From Desmodus rotundus (lineage: Eukaryota > Chordata > Mammalia > Chiroptera > Phyllostomidae), in NCBI RefSeq assembly GCF_022682495.2, contig NC_071391.1, positions 45,165,998 through 45,229,997 of the forward strand: a DNA stretch of 64,000 bases, written 5' to 3'. The notes below the pieces were generated by a model. That model made no database searches. It was not told where the DNA came from and saw only the letters and a list, made by a program, of their open reading frames with translations. The translations under genes were made by a program, and so were the position numbers. Positions 1 through 11,481 of this stretch are shown here, one piece after another; position 1 is the first letter of the stretch; the number at the start of each line of letters is the position of its first letter.

Positions 1-46
1 TAAACATTTGTGCTTAGGAAGATATTTCCTGGCTCCTAATCTTAAT

Positions 47-61
47 GGAGCCACTTTACTC
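47..61. repeat. Target-site duplication of the HAL1 element, left copy
   Basis: GGAGCCACTTTACTC at 47-61 matches GGAACCACTTTACTC at 2003-2017 with one difference. The two copies flank the antisense HAL1 exactly, so the element entered by target-primed reverse transcription. The single mismatch indicates some age. Confidence 0.8.
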
Positions 62-2002
62 ATTTTTTAAATATATTTTATTGATTATGCTATTACAGTT
101 GTCCCATATTCTCCCCTTTATTCCCCTCCACCCTCCCATCCACATTTTCCCCCTTTAATTCATGTTCATGAGTCATGCATATAAGTTCTTTGGCTTCTAC
201 ATTTCCTATACTATTCTTAACCTCCCCCTGTCTATTTCATATCTTTCATTTATGCTTCTTATCCCTGTACATTTTCCCCTATTCTCCCCTGTCCCCCTCC
301 CAGCTGATAACCCTCCATGTGCTCTCTATTTCTGTGAATCTGTTCCTGTTCTAGTTGTTTGCTTAGTTTGCTTTTATTTTTGTTTTGTTTTAGGTTCAGT
401 TGTTGATAGTTGTGAGTTTGTTGTCATTTTACTGTTCATAGTTTTGACCATCTTCTTTTTTTAGATAAGTCCCTCTAACATTTCATATAAGGGTTTGGTG
501 ATGATGAACTCCTTTAATTTGACCTTATCTGGGAAGCACTTTATCTGCCCTTCCATTCTAAATGATAGCTTTGCTGGATACAGTAATCTTGGATGTAGGT
601 CCTTGCCTTTCATGACTTGGAATACTTCTTGCCAGCCCCTTCTTGCCTGTAAGGTCTCTTTTGGGAAATCAGCTGACAGTCTTATGGGAACTCCCTTGTA
701 GGTAATTGTCCCCTTTTCTCTTGCTGCTTTTAATATTCTCTTTTTATCTTTAGTCTTGGGTAATGTAATTATGATGTGCCTTGGTGTGTTCCTCCTTGGG
801 TCCAGCTTCTTTGGGACTCTCTGAGCTTCCTGGACTTCCTGGAAGTCTATTTCCTTTGCCAGATTGGGGAAGTTCTCCTTCATTATTTGTTCAAATAAGT
901 TTTCAATTTCTTACTCTTCTTCTTCTCCTTCTGTTACCCCTATGATTTGGATGTTGGAATGTTTCAAGATGTCCTGGAGGTTCCTAAGCCTCTCCTCATT
1001 TTTTTGAATTCCTGTTTTTTCATTCTGTTCTGGTTGAATGTTTCCTTCTTCCTTCTGGTCCACACCATTGGTTTGAGCTCTGGTTTCCTTCCCTTCCCTG
1101 TTGGTTCCCTGTACATTTTCCTTTATTTCATTTAGCACAGCCTTCATTTTTTCATCTAATTTGTGACCATATTCAACCAATTCTGTGAGCATCGTGATTA
1201 CTAGTGTTTTGAACTGTGTGTCTGATAGGTTGGCTATCTCTTCATCACTTAGTTGTATTTTTTCTGGAGCTCTGATCTGTTCTTTCATTTGGGCCATTTT
1301 TTTTATTTTTATTTTTATTTTTATTTTTTTTTTTGTCTCAGCATGCCTGTCACATATAATGGACGGAGCCTTAGGTGTTCACCAGGGTGGGGCAGCCCAC
1401 ATCCATAGGTTGTGATGCTATATGTGGGGGAGGAGTCCTGGAGGAAACAATGCCACTTGCACTGCTCTCTGCTGGTTTTCAGTCACTTCCCCCACTATTC
1501 ACAATCAAATTGGTGCTGATTCCTGGGTGGGTGGGTTTGTGTACATTCTAGGACCCTCTGGGTCTCTCCAAAAAACTCTCCTGTGAGGCTGGGAGTTTCT
1601 CCTGCTGCCACCTCAACCCCCACAGGTGTTTTCAATCAGATGTTTGAGGTTTTATTTCCCCATGTTAGAACTCTGGGTTGCAAGGTCTGTCACCCAGTCC
1701 ACCAGCTGCTGCCTTGCCAGCCAGCTGCAACTTTGCCCACCCTGCTCCACAATCCACCACCTCGCTGGGTCAGCCAGCCGCCATCTTGCTGCAAGTCCTA
1801 TCTGCCCAGCTGCCTGTCTCCACCCCTCCTACCAGTCTGGATGAATGTTTCTTCTTTAACTCCTTGGTTGTCGGACTTCCATATATTTCTATTTTCTGTC
1901 AGTTCTGGTTGGTTTTTGTTTTTAAATGTGTTGTTGTCCTTGTTTTGGTTGTGCGAGGAGGCACAGTGTGTCTACCTATGGCTCCATCTTGGCCAGAAGT
2001 CT
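62..2002 (-). mobile_element. HAL1 (half-LINE) retrotransposon, antisense
   Basis: A 1.94 kb element read on the minus strand. It has a 5' region starting near 2002 with a CCAAGATGG motif, an A-rich stretch (1298-1335), an L1-type ORF1 (1297 down to 461), then directly a roughly 400 bp 3' UTR ending in AATAAA and a short A/T tail near 62. No ORF2 (endonuclease/reverse transcriptase) lies between ORF1 and the tail, which is the hallmark of HAL1 elements. It is bounded by 15-bp target-site duplications (47-61 and 2003-2017, one mismatch). HAL1 is known to depend on L1 ORF2 protein supplied in trans. The alternative is an ordinary L1 that lost ORF2 by internal deletion. Confidence 0.8.
461..1297 (-). 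pseudogene. HAL1 ORF1 (L1 ORF1p-like RNA-binding protein), one nonsense codon
   Basis: Reading from ATG at 1297 to the stop at 461-463 gives a frame of 278 codons plus stop, broken only by an in-frame TAA at 911-913 (codon 129). The part before the stop holds an N-terminal charged, coiled-coil-like segment and the start of the RNA-recognition domain (NIQIIGVTEGEEEE). The part after it holds the rest of the RRM and the C-terminal domain (RHIIITLP, RILKAAREKG, YKGVPIRLSADF, LYPAKLSF). ORF1p coats element RNA as a trimeric chaperone. No frameshift is seen, so the frame has decayed very little. The broken copy cannot make the full protein. Confidence 0.82.
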
Positions 2003-2017
2003 GGAACCACTTTACTC

Positions 2018-2584
2018 TTTTCTCTTTGTTTAACTTAAAGCATTTAACGTTATGAAATTAATTATTTCTCATACTTCTGAGCAGATCTTATCCTCCTTTT
2101 TGGTAAGGGGGATAACACTTATGTGAATATTTAAAAGAGGAGGTTTACAGAATCCTCTTTGGATTTGTTCCCAATGCAGAGATTATTGGTCCTCTCATTG
2201 ATGTTCACTCATAACTCACATTTACGTTATTTGAACTGAGACATGTCTAATGAGAAGTTCCCTTAAATTTTTGGTAGCAACATCAGGTACCAAGCTGGTT
2301 CAATTCTTAATGGCTATTTTTCACAGGAACTTTTTAAACAGTTTTTCACTTGTTACAGTAATGATACTCACTAAGGTAGATCATGGTATGGGTTTTAAAA
2401 TAATACTATACACCTATTTTTTTCAATATTTTCACAAGAAAAAGTCAATCAACATAAACAGACTGTTAAAAGGTCCAACCAATGATGGAAAACTTTAGCT
2501 AAGAATATACTGAAATTGTCATCCTAGGAGGCCCCACATGAGATGAATTTGTGGATAATTGTTCCCCAACACCTTGTCATGACA
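2018..2584. other. Intergenic DNA, nothing recognised
   Basis: AT-rich unique sequence between the HAL1 and an L2 relic. No coding, RNA or repeat signature was recognised. Confidence 0.4.
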
Positions 2585-2800
2585 CCTTAACTGTCCCTCA
2601 ATGTGGCATTCTTTCAGTTCCTCAAATGCAAGTTCTCTCTCCTCACACCTACTTTTAAGCATTTGTTCAAACTCTGGCTTAGTCTGGAATGGTCAACCTC
2701 TTTGTTCCCCTCCTATACATACTAACCATTCTTAGATTCCATCTTAGGTGCTACTTCTACAAGAATATCTGTCCTTTAAGAAAATGTTCACTTGTCTCCA
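2585..2800. repeat. LINE-2 (L2) 3'-region relic
   Basis: The stretch running from a run of TTTCAGTTCCTCAAATGC through CTGGAATGGTCAACCTCTT to a block about shortening and 'CTACTTCTACAAGAATATCTG' follows the familiar decayed order of mammalian L2 3' DNA. It is strongly diverged and no ends can be fixed. Confidence 0.5.
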
Positions 2801-3049
2801 AGGGTGTCCAAATTCCATTTGCCGATGAGTAATGCCATAGATTTTTGTTAAGAGATACTGATGGTATGTCAATACAAAACCTCAAATACCCTCAATGAAA
2901 AGAGCATAGTTTTGCCTGAAGATAGAGATGATTCCTTATGTTGATAATGCATAGTAAGGCAAGAAAATAACTATACGATATAGGAGTTAGACAAAGGAAA
3001 TTATATAATCATTATTTGTGGGTAAGTGATTGCATATGTAGAAAAATGC

Positions 3050-3640
3050 AAAAAAAAATCTGTCAAGAAATAATTTGAATTAATAGGTAAGTATATAAAG
3101 GCTGCTGAATAAAAGGCCAATGTACAAAATTCCACTCTATTTTTAATAAAAATAGATATGATTTTTTTAAAAAAGCTTTACAATAGTATAAAAAATCATG
3201 TATCTAAGATTAAATCTAATAAAGGATATAAAAGAACTTCTACATAGAAAACCAGAAGTTATCTTTAAGAGAAACTGAAGAAGACCTAAATAAATGGAAT
3301 AAATGTAGATATTATATAACATATAATATCTCAATATTATATATATACTCAGAAAAAAATGAATGAAATCTTGCCATTTGTGATAACATGGGTGGAATTT
3401 GAAGCTGTTATTATGCTAAGCCAAGTCAGAGTAAAACAAATAAAGTATGATTTCACTTATATGTGAAATCTAGAAAAAACAAAACAGAAACAGACCAATA
3501 GATACAAGAACAAGCTGATGGTTTCCAAAGCAGAGGTGGATGGGGAGATGGGGAAAAAAAGAAAGCATCTATGTATAAGCAGAGAAATGGGTTGGGATAT
3601 TTAGCAAAAAATGTGTGAAATAGAAATTTTAAAAAGAGAC
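3050..3640 (+). repeat. Old LINE-1 relic (ORF2 and 3' part), internally deleted
   Basis: 3050-3330 resembles the L1 ORF2 stretch after the reverse-transcriptase core (TACAATAGTATAAAAA..., GAAGACCTAAATAAATGG). From about 3360 the sequence jumps to the ORF2 C-terminus and 3' UTR pattern (CATGGGTGGAATTTGAAG, TATGCTAAGCCAAGTCAGAG, GATTTCACTTATATGTG). The region between is missing, so this is an ancient internally deleted copy in plus orientation. Confidence 0.7.
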
Positions 3641-4530
3641 ACTATATAAACTACAAGAAACCCAGGAACAAGGGAACATATGGAAAGCGTATAACATTGT
3701 TTGGGATAGATTTCAGGAAAAAACAAACCTCAAAGAGAGTGAGTCAATTCTCTATAAATATTCAGTCCTCTGTTCAGTTCACTGATTCAAACACTAATGT
3801 GGAGTACTCACAGCTATAACAGTTTCTCCAGAGATGTCTTTTTTGCAGTAAATAGATAAATACATAATTTTTTGAAATGTAAAAGACAAAATTCAGACCT
3901 AAGATTGTATGGAACTTAAGTTGTGGCTCATACTAAGGCAGGGAGTAGGGAGAGAGAGAGAAACCAATTGGGTCTCTCAACAAGGTAGATTGTATGACAT
4001 GCAATGTGGTCAGTTTCTAGTCTCCCTCCACAAATATAGGCTCCAGGGTTTTGTACCAGCTCCCTGCCCTTTCCTTAGCTTGGTTTCCTCAATATCTGTA
4101 CCACCTTCCTGCCACTCCTCTCCAAGCCCAGATAAACATCATCTGACAGCCACTCAACTTGCTGTCCTGATCTTTCTTGATTTAGGCAGAGGATTGAGGG
4201 TTGAGGTCTGCAGTTGCAGTCAAAGGAATGTATCAAAGACAGAGCATCACCTGGACACACCTGTCTGCCTCTCACAGCAAACAAGCTCCCTGAAGGAGAC
4301 TGGGAAAGAGAGCTTCTATGCCTGGGTTATAGACTCAAATGTCTTCAAAAGCTCTCCGTCCAGTCTTCCCCTCTCCCTTTGTGAACACAAACCTCCACCC
4401 CCAGAAACCCTAAGGTGCCCTTTTGCCAGGGTTTTAGCAAACAGATACTTTGGGGTTATGGTTATGGGTAATTTCACATTACAAATTAAAAAGATCACCA
4501 CATTAACTGTTTTAATTTTACAGAAGCTCC
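3640..4530. other. Intergenic DNA with an unexplained open frame (3909-4637)
   Basis: A plus-strand frame of 242 codons runs from ATG 3909 to TAA 4637. I recognise no domain, and its last third runs into an L2 3' tail, so it is probably a chance opening in low-stop sequence. A GAGAGAGAGA run lies near 3950. No splice or promoter context supports it as a gene. Confidence 0.3.
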
Positions 4531-4665
4531 AGAGAAGTACAACAAACTTGCTCTTGAGCTCCTTAGGAGCAGAGACTGTGACCCATAGTTATAATCCCAG
4601 CATCCAGCACAAAATGTTACAAGAACTTGATGCTTAATAAATGTTTAAAGTGACTTGTTTCAACT
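4530..4665 (+). repeat. LINE-2 3' end
   Basis: The order 'GAGCAGAGACTGTGACCC', 'CCCAGCATCCAGCACA', 'TTAATAAATGTTTAAAGTGA' matches the common mammalian L2 3' terminus in plus orientation. It is decayed. Confidence 0.55.
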
Positions 4666-5400
4666 AATTCACTCACTATTCTGTCAGGGCAGCCATTCTC
4701 CAGATCAGGTGAGACAGAGGGTCCAACTCAGACCTCAGTTACATCTTTTTTGCTCATGGCCCCAATTGCTTCAGGAATTTTCTGGGCCTAACTCTTCAGA
4801 ATTTCAACTGTATCTTGGGCCCTGACATTGGCCTGAGGACACAAAAGAGTTTAAATCCAAACAATGGAAGTTAGCTTCAACTGAAGGGTTTCTTTGTTAT
4901 TTTCCACTTGAACAGGATGTGCCTTCATTTGCTTATTCAGTAAACACCTAAATATCAGGAAAAGGAGAAGTTACAAGGAGTCCAAGAATAACCCAAATCA
5001 CGACCTTCAAGTAGCCCTATGTGTGTATCCTTGTCTGTTTGGCTGAGGAAGAAGTACCAGTTGTTAAAAAAATAATAATAATTTTTTTTAATGACAGTTT
5101 GTGCGTAGAGATTTATCCCAGTTTCACACTACCAGCTCCCAGTATCCACTTCTAACCTTAAGGTGGGTTGTGGAAATACTGATGAGAATGTGCTTCTGAA
5201 GTACAAAAGGAGGGGTTTTTTTAAGAACCCAGTATGTGCAGCTTGGGGCCAGGACAGATCCCTCATCTTGCTGGAAACTGCAAAGCCCACAGCATGTATG
5301 TGCCCATCCCTGCGCTAAACTGGGTCACTGAACCAGACATGGCTGATCACACACACTGGTGAGTTTAACAGGAGAAACTGGCAAATGAACAACATCAGGT
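4665..5400. other. Upstream flank of TRIM68, nothing recognised
   Basis: Unique sequence with no open frame or repeat that I recognise. It becomes GC-richer toward 5400. Confidence 0.4.
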
Positions 5401-5689
5401 GCCGTCACCCGGAAGGAACAAGGTTCGCTCAGAGGAGCCACTGGTCAGCCAGAGCGGAAGCGTGAAACATAAATGGCTCAAGAGGACCCAGAGCCAGCTG
5501 GGCCTCTGCTAAAGCAAAGCCTGAGCGGTCTCACCCCGGATCCCCACCCTTCACCCCTTCCTGGGACTGATTCTTGGGCCCTTATACAGCTTTAAGGGGC
5601 TCTGAGCTGGGGAAAGGGCCAGAAAAACCGAGATAGCGGAGAAAAAAAAAAAAAACACCGGGAAACCGAGAGGTGTGCAAAGACCCCAT

Positions 5690-5871
5690 CTCCTCCTCCG
5701 ATTGGCTAGGGTTTTCCTCATCCCTGTCTGTGATTGGCTGCTCCCATAAAGATGCCGCTGGTGCGCCGAACCCTGCCCGCCGCTCATTGGTTTCAGCCCT
5801 GTGGGCGGGGCCGGAGATCCCTGCCCGAGGCTGAGGAGCGGGCCGCTGCTGGGACCTTCTCCGGGTGGGCG
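5690..5871 (+). promoter_or_regulatory. TRIM68: TRIM68 promoter and 5' non-coding exon (CpG-rich)
   Basis: The region from about 5400 to 6200 is rich in CpG against an AT-rich background. Three inverted CCAAT boxes (ATTGG at 5701, 5733 and 5786) sit just before a GC box (GGGCGG at 5803-5808), a typical TATA-less housekeeping layout. A strong splice donor, GTAAGT, begins at 5872, so a non-coding first exon probably starts around 5810-5850 and ends at 5871. It would splice to the acceptor TTCTTCTTCTCAG ending at 8412. A second donor (GTAAGA) at 5884 could extend the exon by 12 nt. The start site itself cannot be read. Confidence 0.65.
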
Positions 5872-8412
5872 GTAAGTGCTACGGTAAGACCAGACGCTTC
5901 TGAGTTTTTGGACACTTAGCAGTAGGACCTTAGTACCTACACTTTCGGCTTTTGCCTATGGGCGCTAGTCCGGGCTAAGGAGGGAGGTGGGTAGACAGCT
6001 GTGCCTCTTCTGAAGTCAAAGGTCCTGCAGAGTCGTCTCTGCCACCCACCCGCCCGCTGCCCTGGGGCCCTGCCTCGCGCCCGGTGGCCAGAAGGTTACC
6101 ATCCCCCTCCGCTCCCAAACGCGGGAGATCACCGCTTCCACTCGCCACTCTCCCCACTCTGGTCCCTCCTCGCGAGTCTTTAACAAGCTCCGCCCCTCCA
6201 AATGTCTTTCCCAGACTGACTCCTCACCCTGCCAAAGGCAATTTGGAAGCAATTAAACGTTTACTAATTAAAGTTTTGTCGAAGTAATTTATGTTTAATA
6301 AAAAAGAACACTATGAAACAGGTTTTTTGTCTCTAAGACCAATAGCTACCCACCCCTAAATCCATTTTGCAGAGGCCACTGCTTTTAAAATTTTCATGTT
6401 TAGATCTTTTTATGACCCTAGTAAATCTAAATAATATGCTTACACCACATTTGTTGATTTATGATTTTGAGATTTTTTTACCTCACTTCCCTACTCCCAC
6501 TAATTTTCGATTTCCATTTTTATTCTTTTGTTGATCTTTGTAGCTTTCAATCATAGATTTCAACCTGTATCGTGTCAGCCTTAGGTGGTGGCTCTCTGTG
6601 TTACAGGAGGATATTGACACTTCTTCCACCTGCAACCTACAATCAGCTGGACCTCAACAGTTACATTTTATTCTCATATATTCAAAAATATTGGAGGCAC
6701 TGTTCTTGGACTTGGAGATATAGCAGTGAACAAAATTGATGATGTCACTATTCTCATGAAACTTCTAGTGTGGGAAATAAGACGATAAATAAATGCATAC
6801 GTGTCAAATGATGGTAACAGCAGAATCATGGAGAAGTCATTTCAAGCTGGGAGAACAGCAGGAACCCCGGGGTGGGGTTGGGGGGTGTAGAATAAACAGG
6901 TACGGGGTTTCCAGGGAAGTGTGGAAGTTTCTCTCTCTGCTTGACTGGACACAGACACTGTTTCAAAGATGAAGAGCAAGAGCTTCCTATTGTACTGGAT
7001 GCTCAGGAACCAGGATAGGCTCTTCAGTGGGTTAGTGATTTCGTAAAACTAGATTTTAGGATACTGGATCCCACAGTTTGGTAATGATAGTGGGAGCAGG
7101 GGAAAGCAGGAGGCAGGGTGGGCCTCCTGCTAGCCTTTAACAGAGAGTGCCGCAAAATCTACTTACTGCTTCATTTCCTCCAGGAAGACTTACTGGAATA
7201 CCCGAAATCACAGTGATTTCTCTCTCTCTTGAATTTTTATTATAAGTTGAAGCTGGAGAGGTTAGTAATTTGCCCAAGATAGAATGGTGGGGCTCGGGAC
7301 CAAGCATCTGTACAATGAGAACAGTAGAATAATGGTTTCTACTTAAGGTTGTGAAAATAGTGTCTGGAATGTAGCATAAGTGTTCAAGGGGTGCTTGCTG
7401 TTATTAATATATGTTCTCAATTATCTAACAAATTATAAAAGCATTTTGAGTTTAGGAACTACTTCCTATGTCTAGCTGGCTTATTTATTTGAGGAGTATT
7501 TCTTCAGCAATAACTACATTTCAGGTGGTGTTTAGGTGCTACAGATACAGCACTAAGTCTAAGATGCCTCTTCCCTTTACAGACTCCAGCTACTAACACA
7601 AACTTGCAAAGTGAACAAGTAAACATTGCCAGCTGTACCGAGAGCCTGCCATGGGCCATGTAAGTTCCAAACCCACTGGTGGCCCCGGCAGAAATCTCAG
7701 GTTTCTTGCTAGGGTAGTGACTTCATCATACAGGTTTGATTAACATCAGATGACCTTTGTTTTTATCTGCCAAGGGGTGTTGTTTCATCTCTGCGTGCAA
7801 CACATCACTGAAGGCAGAGGAGTGTTAGCATCTCAGTGAAAGCTGGTGCTGGATAAGGAGCAGGGCTTTACAGGGTGTGGGGAAAGGATTGCTTGTTCTC
7901 TACTTCACACTTCAGTGTGCAATGCAAGAGAACCAATTAAACATAGTCAGTGGTTTCTGGCATATTATCTTTTTGCCCCTTGAGGTGCATAAGTATACAT
8001 GTAAACATACCACAGACTAAGACTGGGGGTATTTCTGGCCTTATTTTCAATATTGAAACATCATATTTTTTGTGACCTTATCCAAGTTCAAGAGAAATAA
8101 TGCTGATTTGGAGAGCATGATTGAGGTGGAGTGGGTGAACCCACCTCTGACCCACAAAGGAGGGTCAGAGGTGACCAAATGAATAAAAACAGAACTCCCA
8201 ACTTGCTTTGGCATCCCCAAATGTCCCTCTGTAGTGTGAGGAATGTGACCCAGTCAGAACTTCACTTGGGAAGCCCAGTGCTTATTAAACATGGTCAATG
8301 AAGGATCGAAAGGAGAAACTTGGTTTTTTCACTCATTAATTTTCCCTTTTACTGATCCCTGTGCTCCTCTGTTACCTTTTCCTCTCATTTGTTTTTCTTT
8401 TCTTCTTCTCAG
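5872..8412 (+). other. TRIM68 intron 1 with L2/MIR relics
   Basis: The intron runs from donor GTAAGT (5872) to acceptor CTCAG (8412). Inside, 6690-6860 resembles an L2 fragment ('ATATAGCAGTGAACAAAA', 'GAAACTTCTAGTGTGGG'), 7235-7290 resembles antisense MIR ('TTTGCCCAAGATAGAATGG') and 7315-7400 a MIR 3' part. The remainder shows nothing recognised. Confidence 0.5.
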
Positions 8413-8469
8413 CCTTTATTACCTCTGCCTGGTTTTGTTCATGTTCTGAGGAGGCTGTGAAAAGGAACC

Positions 8470-11440
8470 ATGGATCCTGCAGCATTGGTAGAAGCCGTAG
8501 TGGAAGAAGTGGCCTGTCCCATCTGCATGACCTACCTGAGGGAGCCTGTGAGCATTGACTGTGGCCACAGCTTCTGCCACAGCTGTCTCTCTGGACTCTG
8601 GGAGGTTCCAGGGGAATCCCAGAACTGGGGTTACACATGTCCCCTCTGCCGGGCTCCTGTCCAACCCCGGAACCTGAGGCCCAATTGGCAGCTGGCCAGT
8701 GTGGTAGAAAAAGTCCGTCTGCTGGGGCTGCACCCAGGAATGGGGCTGAAGGGTAATGTGTGCGAGCTCCACGGAGAACAGCTAAAGATGTTCTGCAAAG
8801 AGGATGGCCTGGTCACATGTGAGGCCTGTGGCCGGTCCCCTGAGCATGAGGCCCACAGTGTCGTGCCCATGGAGGATGTCGCCTGGGAGTATAAGGTGGG
8901 AGACAGAGGCTAGCTATCCCAATTTCTCCCCTGCTCCTCATTTGGCTATCTCTAAATTAAGGACTTGATCAGAGGCCCCAGAGATAAAATGAGAACTGAT
9001 TCCTTTGGTCCTCACGCCCACAGAACCTTGGGATCTGATTCTGTGAGCCACATCTCTTCCTACATTGATGATATCCTTTGACCTCCTTCCCTCCCACTTC
9101 CAACCCCATCCCCAATCCCAGAGTGGCTTAATGCCTTACCCAAAGATGCTTCCTTACTGAGAATTGAAGACCAGTCTGGTCTACCTGGGGTTCTTGGTGC
9201 CTTGGATGATTTGTGTAAGAGGTAATCAAGGCTGCACCCATCAACACCTACAGACTCCTAGCAATGCCTTAGTCATCTGATATTGTATGAGTCACTTTAA
9301 TTTCCTTGTTTTTATAGACAAAACTGAGGCTTAGAGGTTTGAGATCATGGTAGTTGGTTTTAGAGCTGGAAGAGACTATGGCTGAGTCATTTGGGATTGA
9401 CTTTATGTTAAGTTAGTCAAAAGTTAGCTAAAGGAAGATCAAAGGAAACGAATCAGGTCTTCTTGCCCTTTGACCAGTATTCTTTCTCCTCTACCAAGCC
9501 TTTCTTTGCGGGGGAGGAGGGGCGTCATCTCTGACACACCGGCTACCCCTTTGGTATAGCTACCCTCATCGACTTCCAGTTTCTTATACTTTCCTCCGTT
9601 GTCCATGCTTTTATCTTTACTAGACATATCTTTACTAGAATTAAGTAATGACTCTGTGATCCAGTGATACAATACTGGTCTTAATTCTCTTTCTAGAAGT
9701 TGGAATTAGAAGGTAAGAGTATAAGACAAATCCTCAGAATTGACTGTTTTTCTATGTGAGAAGAATTTCTAAAAAATTAAAAGTATTAATTTAGTCATTT
9801 TGTTTTAAGAGCATTAGAATAGGGAGGCAGTATCACATGGGCATAGGAGTTACACAGCAGTGTTAAGGCCCAGCCCAAAGCATTGACTAGCTGAATGACT
9901 TTGAGTATGACTCTCTCTCAGCCTCAGTTTTCTTAATTTATACAATGGGGATAATACCAGTCTCAAGGGATTGTGAGTATTGAATGTATGTTTAGTACGT
10001 AAGCCATGTGTGACACTTGGTAACTCTTTAACAAAGTGGTTAATATTATCATCAGAATACTTTATGCTTTTCCAGGAATAATCTTTTACACTGGTGTTCT
10101 AGGATAGTGATTCTTACCTCTAAGGGCATTTGAACTACCCAAAATTCTTCCTAAAATTCAGTTCTAACTCAGGAGGCATGGGGTAGGGCTCCAAACTCCA
10201 CATTTCTAACAAGCTCCCAGGTGGTGCTGACGCTGCTAGCCCACTTGGACCACACTTGGAATACGAAGATTTTAGGAGGCCATAGGATAACTTAACAGGT
10301 AAGGATAAAAAGAGGCATGGATAGGAAGGCCAAGGTGGTGTTCTGGCAAGCTTGGAAACAGACCTCTTCTTCTGTAGAAACTTAGAGACTCTGGGAGTTG
10401 AAGTGATTTTCAAATCAAAAGCTACTTTGGATGTCATGTGGGCAGGAATCCACTCCCTCTTTGGCATCCCTTTGCTCCTGGCATTCATTCTGGCTCATCA
10501 CCTGAGGCACACTTTTCCCATTACCAACCAGTGCTAGGGAGCCTCATTATCAACCCAGCTGCCCGGGGTGACCTCATGAGGTTTTAATCTCTTCCAGTGG
10601 AAACTCCACGAGGCTCTGGAACATCTGAGGAAAGAGCAAGAAGAGGCCTGGAAGCTGGAAGTTGGTGAGAGGAAACGAACTGCCACCTGGAAGGCAGGTT
10701 GCCACCTGGGGAAGGAGTTTGGGTGGTCCCAGTGGTGTTCTGGAGCTGGCTTATGGCAGCTTCCTCATCTCTGTGAAGCAGAGTGTGGGGTTTGAGGTCA
10801 GAGAGCCAGGAATGTTCATACCAGCTCTCTCTACCAGGTGTGCAGCCGTAGGTGGGCCATGTACTTCTCATCCCAGATTCTTATTTGTGATGGGGGGTAA
10901 CCTCGGCCTAAAGATGACCTCGTATGTCCTTATATACACCTCACTTACGTGTCAGCTCACGATGGTACAACTTGTGTAATGCTTAGCAAAACATAGTTTC
11001 TGTTTCACTTTCCCCAGTTAAAGCATACTTACTAAAAGTTAAGTTATTAAAATCCTGGAAAATCACTTCTGAAATAAATTTGAGGACCTTAACTACCAAA
11101 CTATCAGAACTTCAGATCAACAGAAGATAACCTGAACCAGTCAAAAACAACGTATTGAACTGATGTGATACCAGTAAGAAGCAAATGCATCTAACACTGT
11201 AGCTGTCACAGTGCCTTAAAGGCTTAAGTGTAATGCTCTGGTGGTGGTTATGAGAATAGAATATATTATTCAGAAAATAGGAAGTAGAGCATATAGTACC
11301 AAGATAATGTTCCGGGCCCTACTGGAGTCAATAAGAATAAGGAATAGGGACCCAGAAGCATGTGGGAACAGAAAGGTAGGAAAAATAGTATCCTTTGTCT
11401 TGGCCTCTATAGTACTTGGCACACAGTTGGTACTGAAACA

Positions 11441-11481
<41 letters not shown>

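Noticed and set aside
10694..10700. Use of the GT at 10698 as the TRIM68 donor
   Set aside because: It would add four bases and shift the frame. The 96-nt exon with a GC donor fits the family and the next exon's phase.
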